From an uncultured Clostridia bacterium (lineage in GTDB: Bacteria; Bacillota; Clostridia; TANB77; CAG-508): a stretch of 64,000 bases of DNA. Shown piece after piece: positions 1-9,600 of the stretch. The notes under the pieces were generated by a model. The model saw only the letters and a list, made by a program, of their open reading frames with translations, was not told where the DNA came from and made no database searches. Each line of letters begins with the position of its first letter. Position 1 is the stretch's first letter. The stretch covers positions 131,991 through 195,990 of the forward strand of contig CAKOWY010000002.1 of NCBI GenBank assembly GCA_934129895.1, written 5' to 3'. The translations under genes were made by a program, and so were the position numbers.

Positions 1-1
1 A

Positions 2-607
2 ATACTTGATGAACCAACTGTAGGACTTGATCCAAAACAAGTAACAGAAATAAGAACATTGATAAAAGAGCTTGGAAAAACACATACAGTTATTTTAAGT
101 TCACATATTTTATCAGAAGTAAGTCAAATATGTAATAGAGTAATAATAATAAATAAAGGAAAAATTGTTGCTATAGATACTCCTGAAAATCTTGAAAATA
201 AAGTAGTAGAAAATAATTCAATATATGTAACAGTTGAAGATCCAGATAACAAAATGGATGGAATAAAAGATAAACTAGAAAATATTAAAGAAATTAAATT
301 AATAGCTGAAAATGAAGATAAAACAAAAAAATATATGATTACTGGTGAAAAAGATGTAGATTTAAGAAAAAATGTATTTGAAACATTTGCAAAAGAAGGA
401 ATAACAATATTTGAAATGAAAAAAGTTGACGCAACATTAGAAGATGCATTTATGAAACTTATAAGTGATTCTACAGAAAAAACATCTGTAAATGAAGAAA
501 AAGACTTGGATAATAATGAAAATGCTGAAAAAGAAGAAACAGCTAAAGAAGATGCAACAGAAGAAGATTCAAAAGATGTTGAAAAAGAAGAGGAGGAGAA
601 AAAATAA
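2..607 (+). CDS. ABC transporter ATP-binding protein, 5'-truncated by window edge (GldA-like)
   Basis: This is the C-terminal part of an ABC ATPase that energises the permease encoded next. The reading frame is open from base 2 and begins inside Walker B (ILDEPTVGLDP), followed by the H-loop (SSHILSE), so the Walker A half lies outside the window. After the nucleotide-binding domain there is a C-terminal extension, ending in a tail of about 45 residues very rich in Glu, Lys and Asp. The stop codon overlaps the next start by one base, which implies translational coupling. The following genes resemble GldF and GldG, so a Gld-type ABC-2 exporter is inferred. The substrate is unknown. The acidic tail is unusual for the family. 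Confidence 0.85.
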   Translation: MLDEPTVGLDPKQVTEIRTLIKELGKTHTVILSSHILSEVSQICNRVIIINKGKIVAIDTPENLENKVVENNSIYVTVEDPDNKMDGIKDKLENIKEIKLIAENEDKTKKYMITGEKDVDLRKNVFETFAKEGITIFEMKKVDATLEDAFMKLISDSTEKTSVNEEKDLDNNENAEKEETAKEDATEEDSKDVEKEEEEKK

Positions 608-1290
608 TGTTAGCAGTATTAAAAAAAGAATTTAAAAGTTACTTTTTATCTCCAGTAGGATATGTTGTAATAGGAATATTCTTATTTGTATTTAGTGTAT
701 TTTTTTACTTAACAACAATACAATATGGAAGTATTGATTTAGGATTATTATATTATTACACAGCATTATACGGATTAATAATAATAGCCCCAATTTTAAC
801 TATGAGAATGTTTGCAGAAGAGAGAAAAAGTGGAACAGAACAATTAATATTAACATCTCCTGTAAATATGATAGGTGTTGTAATAGGAAAATTTTTAGCA
901 GCAATGTGTGTAATAGCAATAACATTAGTAATTTCTTTAATGTATTTTGGAATAATAAGATATTTTGGAAAGCCAAATATATCAGCAGTATTAGTGTATA
1001 TGCTTGGATTTATATTAGTAAGTGCAGCTGCAATATCAGTAGGTATGTTTGCTTCAAGTATAACAGAAAATCAAATAATAGCAGGAATAATAACAATTGC
1101 ATTTTTAGTAATGACATTATTTATGCAAAATTTAAATAGTATATTTGCAAATGCTTCAATAATGAACTTTTATGAAAAATTTTCAAGTGGAGTAATATCT
1201 TTGTCAGAAGTTGTTGGATTAGTATCATTTACATTAATGTTTTTATCATTTACAGCAATCGTTATGCAAAGACGTAAATTAGTAAAATAG
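607..1290 (+). CDS. ABC-2 type permease (GldF-like)
   Basis: An integral membrane permease of 227 aa with about six hydrophobic segments (roughly residues 12-35, 45-68, 95-115, 125-150, 157-177 and 195-220). The cytoplasmic motif MRMFAEERKSGTEQLIL after the second segment is typical of ABC-2 permeases related to GldF. Its start overlaps the stop of the ATPase gene by one base, and the GldG-like gene follows 20 bases later, so the three form one operon. It should make the membrane channel of the exporter. No substrate can be read from the sequence. Confidence 0.85.
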   Translation: MLAVLKKEFKSYFLSPVGYVVIGIFLFVFSVFFYLTTIQYGSIDLGLLYYYTALYGLIIIAPILTMRMFAEERKSGTEQLILTSPVNMIGVVIGKFLAAMCVIAITLVISLMYFGIIRYFGKPNISAVLVYMLGFILVSAAAISVGMFASSITENQIIAGIITIAFLVMTLFMQNLNSIFANASIMNFYEKFSSGVISLSEVVGLVSFTLMFLSFTAIVMQRRKLVK

Positions 1291-1310
1291 ACAGAAAGGA
1301 AAGAAAAAAA

Positions 1311-2756
1311 TTGAAAAAGTTTTTAGAAATCATAAAAAATAAATGGCTAATTAAAGGTACAACCACATTGTTATTAGTTCTAATTGTAATAGGTGTCTAT
1401 GTTGCATTAAATTTTCTAGTTGAGAAAGTAAATGTAGACGATTTGGACTTTACTGAAAATAAATTATACACTCTATCAGATGAATCAAAGACAAAACTTA
1501 AAGAACTTGATGATAATGTTACAATAACATTAATTAATATGCAAAATTATAGTACGATAACAGATTATATAGAAAAATATAAAAATGTAAGTGATAAAAT
1601 AAAAATTGAAAAAGTTGAAGATTTATCATCTAGAATAGATTTAAAAACAAAATATAATATTTCAGATACAGACGAATTAGTAGTTGTATCATGTGGTGAT
1701 AGAGAAAAGACATTAACAACAAGTGACTTATATACTTATGACTATACATCATATAAGCAAATTGACTTGACAGAAGAAAAAGTAACAAATGCTATTGTAG
1801 AAGTATCTTTAGATAAAAAACCATTAATATATATATATTCAGGAAAAACATATTATAATACAAAAGAAGTATTATCAACAGTAATAAGTAAATTAGAAGA
1901 TGAAGCAAATGATATTCAATACTTGGATATTTTGACAAAAGGAGAAGTTCCAGAAGATTGTGATTGCTTAGTTATAACAACATTAAAAGAGGATATGACA
2001 GAATTTGAAAGAGATAAAATTATAGAATATATTCAAAGAGGTGGAAAAATTTTACTTTTAACATCTCAAAATATTATAAAAGAAGATACACCAAATTTTG
2101 ATCAGGTTTTAGCTCAATATGGAGTAAAAATTAATTTAGGTGCAATTTATGAACAAGATTCATCAAGAATGTTATCAAGTTATCCAGAATTCCCTATTTC
2201 AACAGTAAATGCAAGTTTTATGGATAATATAAATATGGATTTAAAACTTTGCGTTGTAGATGCTGGAAATATAGAATTTGAAGATGAAGAAACTCTTGAA
2301 AATTTAGGAGTAGAATATGAAGCTATTGCTGAAACAAGTAATAAAGCTTTTGTTAGAACAGACTTTACAATTTCATCATATACAAGAACATCTAGTGATA
2401 GTGAGCAAGGAACATTTGTTGTTGGAGCAGATGTTACAAAAACAATAGATGAAAACATAAAATCAGAATTAATAGTATATTCAAGTGAATTTGCTGCATC
2501 AGATATGACAGTTCCTGTTGGAGGATATTATGTTTATGCTGTAGGTTTATATAATAATCAAGATATTATATTAAATTCAGTAGCACATCTAACAGAAAGA
2601 AATGATACTATAACAATAAGAAAAAATAATGAAGCTGAAAATTATACAGTAACAGAACAAGAAGATAATATAATAAGAATAATTATATTTACAGTTCCAG
2701 TAATAATAATTGTTATAGGAATAGTTGTAATGATAGTTAGAAAAAGAAGAAGATAA
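1311..2756 (+). CDS. GldG-like auxiliary protein of ABC exporter
   Basis: 481 aa with one N-terminal membrane segment (about residues 15-37), a long extracytoplasmic region, and one C-terminal membrane segment (about 452-474) followed by a basic end. This topology, and the position directly after the ATPase and permease, match GldG/DUF4350-type proteins that accompany ABC-2 exporters. The start is TTG, preceded by a purine-rich AGAAAGGAAAG site. A terminator follows the stop directly, so this is the last gene of the operon. The role is accessory, probably structural or substrate-binding. The family assignment rests on topology and context more than on a strong motif. Confidence 0.7.
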   Translation: MKKFLEIIKNKWLIKGTTTLLLVLIVIGVYVALNFLVEKVNVDDLDFTENKLYTLSDESKTKLKELDDNVTITLINMQNYSTITDYIEKYKNVSDKIKIEKVEDLSSRIDLKTKYNISDTDELVVVSCGDREKTLTTSDLYTYDYTSYKQIDLTEEKVTNAIVEVSLDKKPLIYIYSGKTYYNTKEVLSTVISKLEDEANDIQYLDILTKGEVPEDCDCLVITTLKEDMTEFERDKIIEYIQRGGKILLLTSQNIIKEDTPNFDQVLAQYGVKINLGAIYEQDSSRMLSSYPEFPISTVNASFMDNINMDLKLCVVDAGNIEFEDEETLENLGVEYEAIAETSNKAFVRTDFTISSYTRTSSDSEQGTFVVGADVTKTIDENIKSELIVYSSEFAASDMTVPVGGYYVYAVGLYNNQDIILNSVAHLTERNDTITIRKNNEAENYTVTEQEDNIIRIIIFTVPVIIIVIGIVVMIVRKRRR

Positions 2757-2760
2757 AAAA

Positions 2761-2797
2761 AGAAGAAATAGAAAATTAGTTTTCTATTTCTTTTTTT
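2761..2797 (+). terminator. Rho-independent terminator of the Gld-type operon
   Basis: An 11-bp perfect stem (GAAATAGAAAA with its complement, loop TTAG) followed by a run of T. It lies directly after the GldG-like stop codon. Confidence 0.85.
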
Positions 2798-2846
2798 GTA
2801 TAAATTATAAATTAATCCAATATATTATTATAAAGAAAGGAATAAG

Positions 2847-3857
2847 ATGAAAGAATCATTTTCAATTGTACTAGTAATAATAGGGGCTCTTATAGGTGCA
2901 GGTTTTGCATCTGGTCAAGAAATATACTCTTTTTTTTATTTATATGGAAAATTTGGAATATATGGTATATTTTTAATGACAAGTATAACTGGATATTTAA
3001 TATATAAAATACTAAATATTATTTATTTAAATGAAATAGATAATTATAATGAATTTTTAGATCAATTTATAAAAAATTCTAAAATAAAAAAAATAATTAA
3101 TATAATAATAAATATTTTATTATTAATTTCTTTTTTTATAATGGTTGCAGGATTTGGTACATATTTTCAACAAGAAATAGGAATAAGTCATTATATTGGA
3201 AGTATAATATTGGCAATATTATGCTTAATAACATTTTTTACTAATGTAAAAGGTGTTTTAAGAGTTAGTGATATATTAGTACCAATATTAATATTAATAA
3301 TTATTTATATTGGAATAAAAAATTTATTAAGTATAGATAATTACAATTTAATAAAAATAAATAAAAATTGGATACTAAGTTCAGCATTATATACAAGTTA
3401 TAATTTAATATTATTAATTCCAGTTTTAATTTCATTAAGAAAACAAATAAAAAATAAGAAAAATATAAAAAGTATAGCAATTGCTAGTTATTTAATTTTA
3501 ACAATATTATCATTAATGATATTTATGCTATTAAAAAAAGCTAGTTTTCAAGAAATAAAATTACAAGAAATGCCAGTTGTTTATGTAATAAGCACATATT
3601 ATCCAAAATTAAAAAATATATATGCATTAGTAATATTAACAGCAATATTTACAACAGCGATATCTGTGGGAATTGGTTTTTTACAAAATATTTGTAAAAC
3701 AAAAAAAAGTTATCAACAAGTAGTGATATATATGTGTATAACTAGTATCATAATTTCAAATATTGGCTTTTCAAAATTAGTAAATTTTACATATCCAATT
3801 TTTGGAGGTATTGGTTTAATACAAGTACTTAATATTATATCCAAAAAAATTTCTTAA
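2847..3857 (+). CDS. YkvI-like polytopic membrane protein
   Basis: 336 aa and almost entirely hydrophobic, with about ten membrane segments. The N-terminal stretch GALIGAGFASGQEI is the hallmark of the YkvI family of putative membrane permeases, which are distantly related to the APC/NSS transporter fold. The start ATG follows a clear GAAAGGAATAAG site. The gene stands alone between the operon terminator upstream and the DUF5711-like gene. No substrate is known for this family. The family call is good and the function is open. Confidence 0.75.
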   Translation: MKESFSIVLVIIGALIGAGFASGQEIYSFFYLYGKFGIYGIFLMTSITGYLIYKILNIIYLNEIDNYNEFLDQFIKNSKIKKIINIIINILLLISFFIMVAGFGTYFQQEIGISHYIGSIILAILCLITFFTNVKGVLRVSDILVPILILIIIYIGIKNLLSIDNYNLIKINKNWILSSALYTSYNLILLIPVLISLRKQIKNKKNIKSIAIASYLILTILSLMIFMLLKKASFQEIKLQEMPVVYVISTYYPKLKNIYALVILTAIFTTAISVGIGFLQNICKTKKSYQQVVIYMCITSIIISNIGFSKLVNFTYPIFGGIGLIQVLNIISKKIS

Positions 3858-3928
3858 TAATATTGCTAAAATAAGGTAAAATGTGATAAACTTAATAATA
3901 TTAAGAGTAGAAAGGAATACAAAGGAAA

Positions 3929-5113
3929 ATGATGGATTTTTGGGCTGGAGAGCTTCAGAATCGTAGAAAAAGTAGAATAACCAAATTAATAATATTAAGT
4001 TTAATACTTTTATTGATTATAGCAATAATTGTAATGTTTATTATTTATTATAACAATGTTGAATTCAGAACATGGTGTGATGAGAATGTTATAAAAAAGG
4101 AAATTTTACAAGATGATGTAAAAACTATTGAAATAAATAAAAATGATAATGTGCAAGTATATGCTTATGATAAATATATATGTATATTGCAAAAGAAAAA
4201 AATTGACTTTTATAATAGAGTGGGATCAAAAGTAGGGTCAATAGATATAGATATAGTAAATGCAGAATTTGTTTCAGCAGGAAGATATTTAGCCATAAGT
4301 GAAAAAGATGGACAAAAATTCTATTTGATTTCAGGAAAAGAAAAAATATTTGAAAAGGAGATTGAAGGAACTATATCTGAAATTAATGTAAGTAGAAATG
4401 GATATATTTCAATTATAATTTCAAATACAAGTTATAAATCAGTAATAGATGTATTTAATAGAAATGGAGAAGAAATATTTAGGACTAATTTAGTAACTTC
4501 TAGAGTAGTAAAAACAAGTATATCTCAAGATAGCAAATATTTAGCAATAGCCGAAGTAGATATATCAGGAATAATAATCAAATCTAGTATTCAGATTGTT
4601 TCAATGGAATTAGCTCAAACAAATCCATCTGAAGCTATAATTTATAAATACGAAGCACCAACAGATAAATTGATAATGAATATTAATTATCAAGAAAATC
4701 AAAGATTGTTATGTATGTATAATGATTCGATAGACATGCTGTATAATCAAGAAAACACAGAATTATTAAAATTTGATAATACTCAATTAGTATATGTTAC
4801 AGTCGGATTAAATAATAGAATTGTTATGGTTGAAGAAAATTCAACAGGAAAATACGTATCAGAGACTTATGTAAATATTATTAATCCTATAAATAATAAA
4901 AAAAGACAATATATAACAGAAAATACAGCAAAGGCAATTACAACATATTCTAATAAAATAGCAATTAATTTTGGAACAGAACTACATATTATAGGAAACA
5001 ATGGAATATTAATAAAAAAATATAAGTCAAATACAGAAATTAACAATGTAGTAATGACAGATAATTTAGTAGCAATTATATATAATGATAAAATTGCTAT
5101 AGTAAACTTTTAA
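3929..5113 (+). CDS. Membrane-anchored beta-propeller-like protein (DUF5711-like)
   Basis: 394 aa. A basic N-terminus (RRKSRITK) precedes one membrane segment at about residues 18-42. The remainder is a predicted extracellular, beta-rich region with repeated short strands such as KYLAIAEVD and RYLAISEKD, suggesting a WD/PQQ-like propeller. I associate this layout with the DUF5711 family of Firmicutes, but that is a recollection rather than a motif match. Two adjacent ATG codons (3929 and 3932) could start it, and AAAGGA at 3921-3926 fits the second better. CvpA follows 15 bases downstream, so co-transcription is likely. Confidence 0.6.
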   Translation: MMDFWAGELQNRRKSRITKLIILSLILLLIIAIIVMFIIYYNNVEFRTWCDENVIKKEILQDDVKTIEINKNDNVQVYAYDKYICILQKKKIDFYNRVGSKVGSIDIDIVNAEFVSAGRYLAISEKDGQKFYLISGKEKIFEKEIEGTISEINVSRNGYISIIISNTSYKSVIDVFNRNGEEIFRTNLVTSRVVKTSISQDSKYLAIAEVDISGIIIKSSIQIVSMELAQTNPSEAIIYKYEAPTDKLIMNINYQENQRLLCMYNDSIDMLYNQENTELLKFDNTQLVYVTVGLNNRIVMVEENSTGKYVSETYVNIINPINNKKRQYITENTAKAITTYSNKIAINFGTELHIIGNNGILIKKYKSNTEINNVVMTDNLVAIIYNDKIAIVNF

Positions 5114-5128
5114 AAGGAGGAACAAATT

Positions 5129-5788
5129 ATGATAGGAATAATTTTAGATATAATTTTAATTGCAATAATTGCATTAAATATATTTATAGGATATAAAAAA
5201 GGATTAGTAAAATTAGCAGTGGGATTAATAGCAGTATTAGCATCAATAATAATTGCAATGTTGTTATATAAATCAGTTTCAAATGTTATAATAAAAAATA
5301 CAGAAATTGATGAAAATATAAAAAGTACAATTATAAGCAATTTTACAAAAGACACAGAAAGTGAAGTTGAAGACACATCAACAGAAAAAACAGATGATGG
5401 ATTCATGAAATATATTGAAAAATATGTTGATGATACTGTTAATAAAACAAAAAATGAAATTGTTATAGAAGCTTCTGAAGTTATATCTGTAAAAGTAATA
5501 AATGTATGTGTATTTATAGGTATATTTATTATAGCAAGACTATTAATGATATTACTAACATTTATAGCAGATATAATAATGAGTTTACCAATATTAAAAC
5601 AATTTAATGAAATTGGTGGTATATTATATGGAGCAGTTAAAGCATTATTGATAATATATATAATTTTAGCTATAATGTTCTTTATAGTATATATAACAGG
5701 AAATAGTGCAATATCTGATGCAATAACAAGTTCATATATAACGAAATTATTTTACAATAATAATTTATTACTAAATATAATATTTTAA
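5129..5788 (+). CDS. CvpA family membrane protein
   Basis: 219 aa with two N-terminal hydrophobic segments, a charged central loop rich in Glu, Asp, Thr and Lys (about residues 65-115), and two further membrane segments. The opening IGIILDIILIAIIALNIFIG and the later GGILYGAVKALLI stretch are typical of CvpA/colicin V production family proteins. The start has an ideal AAAAGGAGG site. It probably forms an operon with the preceding DUF5711-like gene. CvpA proteins affect envelope and secretion phenotypes, but the biochemical role is unsettled. Confidence 0.75.
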   Translation: MIGIILDIILIAIIALNIFIGYKKGLVKLAVGLIAVLASIIIAMLLYKSVSNVIIKNTEIDENIKSTIISNFTKDTESEVEDTSTEKTDDGFMKYIEKYVDDTVNKTKNEIVIEASEVISVKVINVCVFIGIFIIARLLMILLTFIADIIMSLPILKQFNEIGGILYGAVKALLIIYIILAIMFFIVYITGNSAISDAITSSYITKLFYNNNLLLNIIF

Positions 5789-5896
5789 TTATTAAATATT
5801 TCTTAAATCTTTGAGTTAATATCTTGAAAAATGAGAAAAAATTTGATATAGTAAATGAATGAAAATTAATTACTATTTTAATAGGAGAGGATTAAC

Positions 5897-7231
5897 TTGA
5901 CAAAGAAAAAGAAGAAAAAGTCAGGAATCCTAAAAAAGGTATTATTATTTATATTAATACTGCTTTTAGGATTTGCTGGTTTTATAGGATACAGAACTTA
6001 TGCTAATGGTGGAGGAATGAAAGGATTACTATCAACATTAGTAGGAAATGATGAAAAAACTTTAGAACAATTAGAGCCAATACAAATATTATTATTAGGT
6101 GTAAGTACAGATATAGATGTAAAGATGACAGATACAATTATAGTTGCAACATATAATCCCAAAACTCAAACAGCATCATTATTATCAATACCAAGAGATA
6201 CTTATGTTGGAAAAGATTATTCAAAAGGATCAGCAAGCGAAAAAATAAATGCATTATATCATCAAAAAGGAATAGAAACTTTAAAGGATAAGGTAAATGA
6301 AATAACAGGTTTAGACATAAAATACTATATGGTTATTGACAATGAAGCACTTATAAAATTAGTTGATGTATTAGGTGGAGTTGATTTTGAAGTTCCAATT
6401 AGAATGCTTTATCATGATCTAACACAAGATTTAACAATAGATTTACAACAAGGAATGCAAAAATTAGACGGAGCAAAAGCAGAACAACTACTACGTTTTA
6501 GAAAAAATGATGATGGAACAGGATATCCTGCATCTTATGGTTCTGATGATATAGGAAGAATGAAAACTCAAAGAAACTTTATGATAGCAACAGCAAAACA
6601 AACTTTGCAAGCAAAAAATATATTCAAGATAAGAGAAATTATAGATGTTTTATATGAATATGTTGAAACTAATCTATCAATATCATCAATAAAGGCATAT
6701 ATACCTTATGCAGTAGAATTCAATTTGGAAAACTTACAAAGTGTAGTATTACCAGGAGTTTCTGTTGGACCAACTCAACAAGGAAGTTTATATGCACCAT
6801 ATTGGTTTATAACAATAAATAAAAAAGAAGCTAAAGAGTTAATTAATGAATTGTATAACGATATGTCAGATGAGGAAGACAAATCAAATGACAATCAATC
6901 AAAAGATAATACAAGTGCTAACAACAATAGTACAAAAATTAATGTAACTAAAGAAGAAGCTTCTAAAGTCAAAATAGAAATTTTAAATGGTTCTGGTTCA
7001 AAAGATAAATTAACAGAACTTCAAAAAAAGTTACAAAGTAAAGGATATGAAGTTACATCTAATACAACTACAAATACAGATAAAACAACAATAGTTAATA
7101 AAACAAATGTTGATTCTAAATATGTTGATCACATTAAAGAAATATTAGGTGGAATTGGAAGTGTAGCTTCAAATTCAGTAAGTTCAAATAATGTAGATAT
7201 TACAATCATAATTGGAAAAGATTATAAATAA
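5897..7231 (+). CDS. LytR-CpsA-Psr (LCP) family protein with LytR_C domain
   Basis: 444 aa. A lysine-rich N-terminus and one membrane helix (about residues 14-33) anchor an extracellular LCP domain (about 65-235). It carries the expected TDTIIVAT, SIPRDTYV, LRFRKNDDG and GRMKTQRNF motifs with the arginines that bind polyprenyl pyrophosphate. A Ser/Asn/Lys-rich linker leads to a C-terminal LytR_C domain (about 350-444, opening VKIEILNGSG). LCP enzymes transfer lipid-linked glycopolymers onto peptidoglycan. The start is TTG behind AGGAGAGG. A hairpin shared with the convergent carboxypeptidase gene ends the transcript. Confidence 0.9.
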   Translation: MTKKKKKKSGILKKVLLFILILLLGFAGFIGYRTYANGGGMKGLLSTLVGNDEKTLEQLEPIQILLLGVSTDIDVKMTDTIIVATYNPKTQTASLLSIPRDTYVGKDYSKGSASEKINALYHQKGIETLKDKVNEITGLDIKYYMVIDNEALIKLVDVLGGVDFEVPIRMLYHDLTQDLTIDLQQGMQKLDGAKAEQLLRFRKNDDGTGYPASYGSDDIGRMKTQRNFMIATAKQTLQAKNIFKIREIIDVLYEYVETNLSISSIKAYIPYAVEFNLENLQSVVLPGVSVGPTQQGSLYAPYWFITINKKEAKELINELYNDMSDEEDKSNDNQSKDNTSANNNSTKINVTKEEASKVKIEILNGSGSKDKLTELQKKLQSKGYEVTSNTTTNTDKTTIVNKTNVDSKYVDHIKEILGGIGSVASNSVSSNNVDITIIIGKDYK

Positions 7232-7236
7232 TAAAA

Positions 7237-7260
7237 AGTGGGGGATTTTAATCCTCCACT
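7237..7260. terminator. Hairpin between convergent genes
   Basis: AGTGGGGGAT pairs with ATCCTCCACT (one G-T pair), loop of four bases. It sits between the LCP gene (+) and the carboxypeptidase gene (-) and could serve both. Confidence 0.6.
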
Positions 7261-8614
7261 AAATTTTAAATTTATAAATATTATTATCTTTATAAGAATT
7301 TTTTCTTTTTTTATTTTTATATTTATTTCTAGAAGAAATTACCAAACTCAAAATAATTAAAACTAAAATAGCTAAGAATATTTGAAAAACGATTTTTAAT
7401 AAATCAGATTTTATAACATCAGAACTAGCAATTAAGTCAGTTGAATAATCTATTCCATCAATAGAGTATATTAATTTTCCTAAAACATCTCCTTGATTTA
7501 TTGGAGCTGAGATTTCTTCATTTAATTCAATTGTATATTTTAAATTATTAATATCAAAATTTGAAGGTAGTAAAGCAGAAAGAGAATCTTTCGTTACTAA
7601 ATTTAAATTTTTGGTATCTTTAGTTGCATTTTTTACTACTAATTCTTTAATAGTTGTATTAGCAACTTGAAAATCTTTTAATTGATAATTATTAAAACCA
7701 TAATTAAAAAGATTGATAGTATCTTCATATTTCACATATTTTCCTAAAAGACCATTAGCAGTTTTGTCTGCTCCTAAAATAACAGTAATTAATTCAATTC
7801 CATCTTTTTGTGCACCAGAAATTAAACAATTTTTAGCTTGACTTGTATAACCTGTTTTTATTCCAATTGCATATTCGTAGTAATATTTATTAGAAGGGTC
7901 AATTAAATCATTTGTGTTTTTAAAATTACGCTCTTGAGGGTATAAATCAGTTGCTGGATATTTGTAGTTGACTTGAGAAACAATACTCCTAAAAGTTTCA
8001 TTCTGCATACAGTATTTAGCAATTAATGCCATATCATAAGCTGTAGAATAATGATCTGGATCATGAATACCACTTGGATTTGTAAAGTGTGTATTTTTAC
8101 ATCCTAGTTCAGAAGCTTTTTGATTCATAAGTTTTGAAAATTCATCAACATTACCAGAAATTTTTTCTGCAAAAATATATCCAACTTCATTTGCTGAATG
8201 TATTAAAAACATTTGAAGCAAATTCTTTACATCAAATTTTTCACCAGCTTTAATTCCTGCATTTGAATATCCTACAGGGATTGCCATAACAGCAGAATTT
8301 GAAGCAGTTATAATATCATTTAAGTTTAGTTTTTCAATAGCAATTATAGCTGTTAAAATTTTTGTTGTACTAGCTGGATAAGCTTGTTTATCCATATTTT
8401 TTTGAGCTAACACATTTCCTGTTTTGGCATCTATTAGTACTGCTTCTTCTGAATTAATATCAAATTCTGGCTTTTCAACAGTATTTATTGTATTGTTGTC
8501 TACAACTTGTGTTGAAAGCGAGTCTATATGAGATGCAGTTTCTGCAAAAGATAAATTATATATATTAATAATAGTTATGAATAAAATCATAATAGCAAAT
8601 ATTCGTTTTTTCAT
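7259..8614 (-). CDS. D-alanyl-D-alanine carboxypeptidase (DacF/PBP5-like)
   Basis: 451 aa. A signal peptide (about residues 1-24) is followed by a peptidase S11 domain with all catalytic motifs: S82-T-T-K85, S140-A-N142 and K253-T-G255. The domain usually named PBP5_C follows, and a C-terminal membrane helix (about 408-430) with a basic tail anchors it. The enzyme trims the terminal D-Ala from peptidoglycan stem peptides on the outer face of the membrane. In Firmicutes such proteins include vegetative DacA and sporulation DacF or DacB, and the sequence alone does not decide which. It is transcribed divergently from the comEA-like gene. Confidence 0.9.
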   Translation of the reverse strand: MKKRIFAIMILFITIINIYNLSFAETASHIDSLSTQVVDNNTINTVEKPEFDINSEEAVLIDAKTGNVLAQKNMDKQAYPASTTKILTAIIAIEKLNLNDIITASNSAVMAIPVGYSNAGIKAGEKFDVKNLLQMFLIHSANEVGYIFAEKISGNVDEFSKLMNQKASELGCKNTHFTNPSGIHDPDHYSTAYDMALIAKYCMQNETFRSIVSQVNYKYPATDLYPQERNFKNTNDLIDPSNKYYYEYAIGIKTGYTSQAKNCLISGAQKDGIELITVILGADKTANGLLGKYVKYEDTINLFNYGFNNYQLKDFQVANTTIKELVVKNATKDTKNLNLVTKDSLSALLPSNFDINNLKYTIELNEEISAPINQGDVLGKLIYSIDGIDYSTDLIASSDVIKSDLLKIVFQIFLAILVLIILSLVISSRNKYKNKKRKNSYKDNNIYKFKI

Positions 8615-8728
8615 TATATACTCCTTTGATTAAATTAGGCGTGTATATATGATATCGTATTTACAAATTATTTTCAAGAAATATAAGAAAATATATTTAG
8701 AAAATTATAAATGAGAAAAGGAGGTTTT

Positions 8729-9499
8729 ATGAATATAATAAAAAAGATTAAATTATTTGGAAAGAAAAACTTAATAATAATTGGTATAATACTTATTTTG
8801 ACTATTTCTTACATAATCATTGAAAATACAGTAGATAAAAATTTTGATAATATAATTACAAAAGAAAATGAAGAATCAGATGAAATAGAAATTGATGAAA
8901 AGAGTAATGATAATACTGAAGTGAAAGATGATAATAATAAAATCACAAGTGAAATTGATGTAGATATCGAAGAAGATAATGAGAAAGTAGTAGAAGATAA
9001 AGAAGAAAAAATATATGTATATATTACAGGTGAGGTAAATAATCCAGGGGTAAAAGAATTAAAAAATGGTAGCAGAATTGTTGATGCGATAGAAGCGGCT
9101 GGAGGAATAACTTCAAAAGCTAATATAAAAAAGATAAATTTAGCGTATACACTAAAAGATGGAATGAAAATAAATATTCCAAGTGATGAAGATATAGATA
9201 ATTCCAATTTTGAATATATTACTATGAATTCAGGAGATGAAAAAAATGATGCTAATTTAACAAAGTCAAATGAAAATAATTCAGATGGAGATACAGCATT
9301 TAAAATATCTATTGTAAATATAAATACAGCAACGCAAACTGAACTTGAGACTTTACCAGGAATAGGACCATCTTTAGCATTAAAGATTATTGATTATAGA
9401 AAAGAAAATGGAAAATTTACTAGTATTGAAGATTTGAAAAATGTTAGTGGAATAGGTGAAAGCAAGTTTGAAAATATAAGAAAATATATTATTGTTTAA
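8729..9499 (+). CDS. comEA: ComEA-like DNA-binding competence protein
   Basis: 256 aa from the ATG at 8729, which sits behind AAAAGGAGGTTTT. An upstream in-frame ATG at 8711 precedes that site and is unlikely. One N-terminal membrane helix (about residues 12-30), an acidic low-complexity linker, an SLBB domain (about 95-155, KIYVYITGEVNNPG) and a C-terminal double helix-hairpin-helix (about 195-256, NINTATQTELETLPGIG) give the classic ComEA layout. ComEA binds incoming double-stranded DNA at the membrane during transformation. ComEC is not adjacent, so natural competence cannot be claimed from this window. Confidence 0.85.
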   Translation: MNIIKKIKLFGKKNLIIIGIILILTISYIIIENTVDKNFDNIITKENEESDEIEIDEKSNDNTEVKDDNNKITSEIDVDIEEDNEKVVEDKEEKIYVYITGEVNNPGVKELKNGSRIVDAIEAAGGITSKANIKKINLAYTLKDGMKINIPSDEDIDNSNFEYITMNSGDEKNDANLTKSNENNSDGDTAFKISIVNINTATQTELETLPGIGPSLALKIIDYRKENGKFTSIEDLKNVSGIGESKFENIRKYIIV

Positions 9500-9600
9500 A
9501 AATATTTATTTTTTTATTTTATTTAATGTTAGTTTAATCTTTGATGATTAAAATACTTTTAGAAAATTGAAAAACAAAAAAGTAATAGGAGGTTTTTAAT

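Noticed and set aside
8711..8729. Earlier start codon for comEA
   Set aside because: The ATG at 8711 lies before the AAAAGGAGG site that serves the ATG at 8729.
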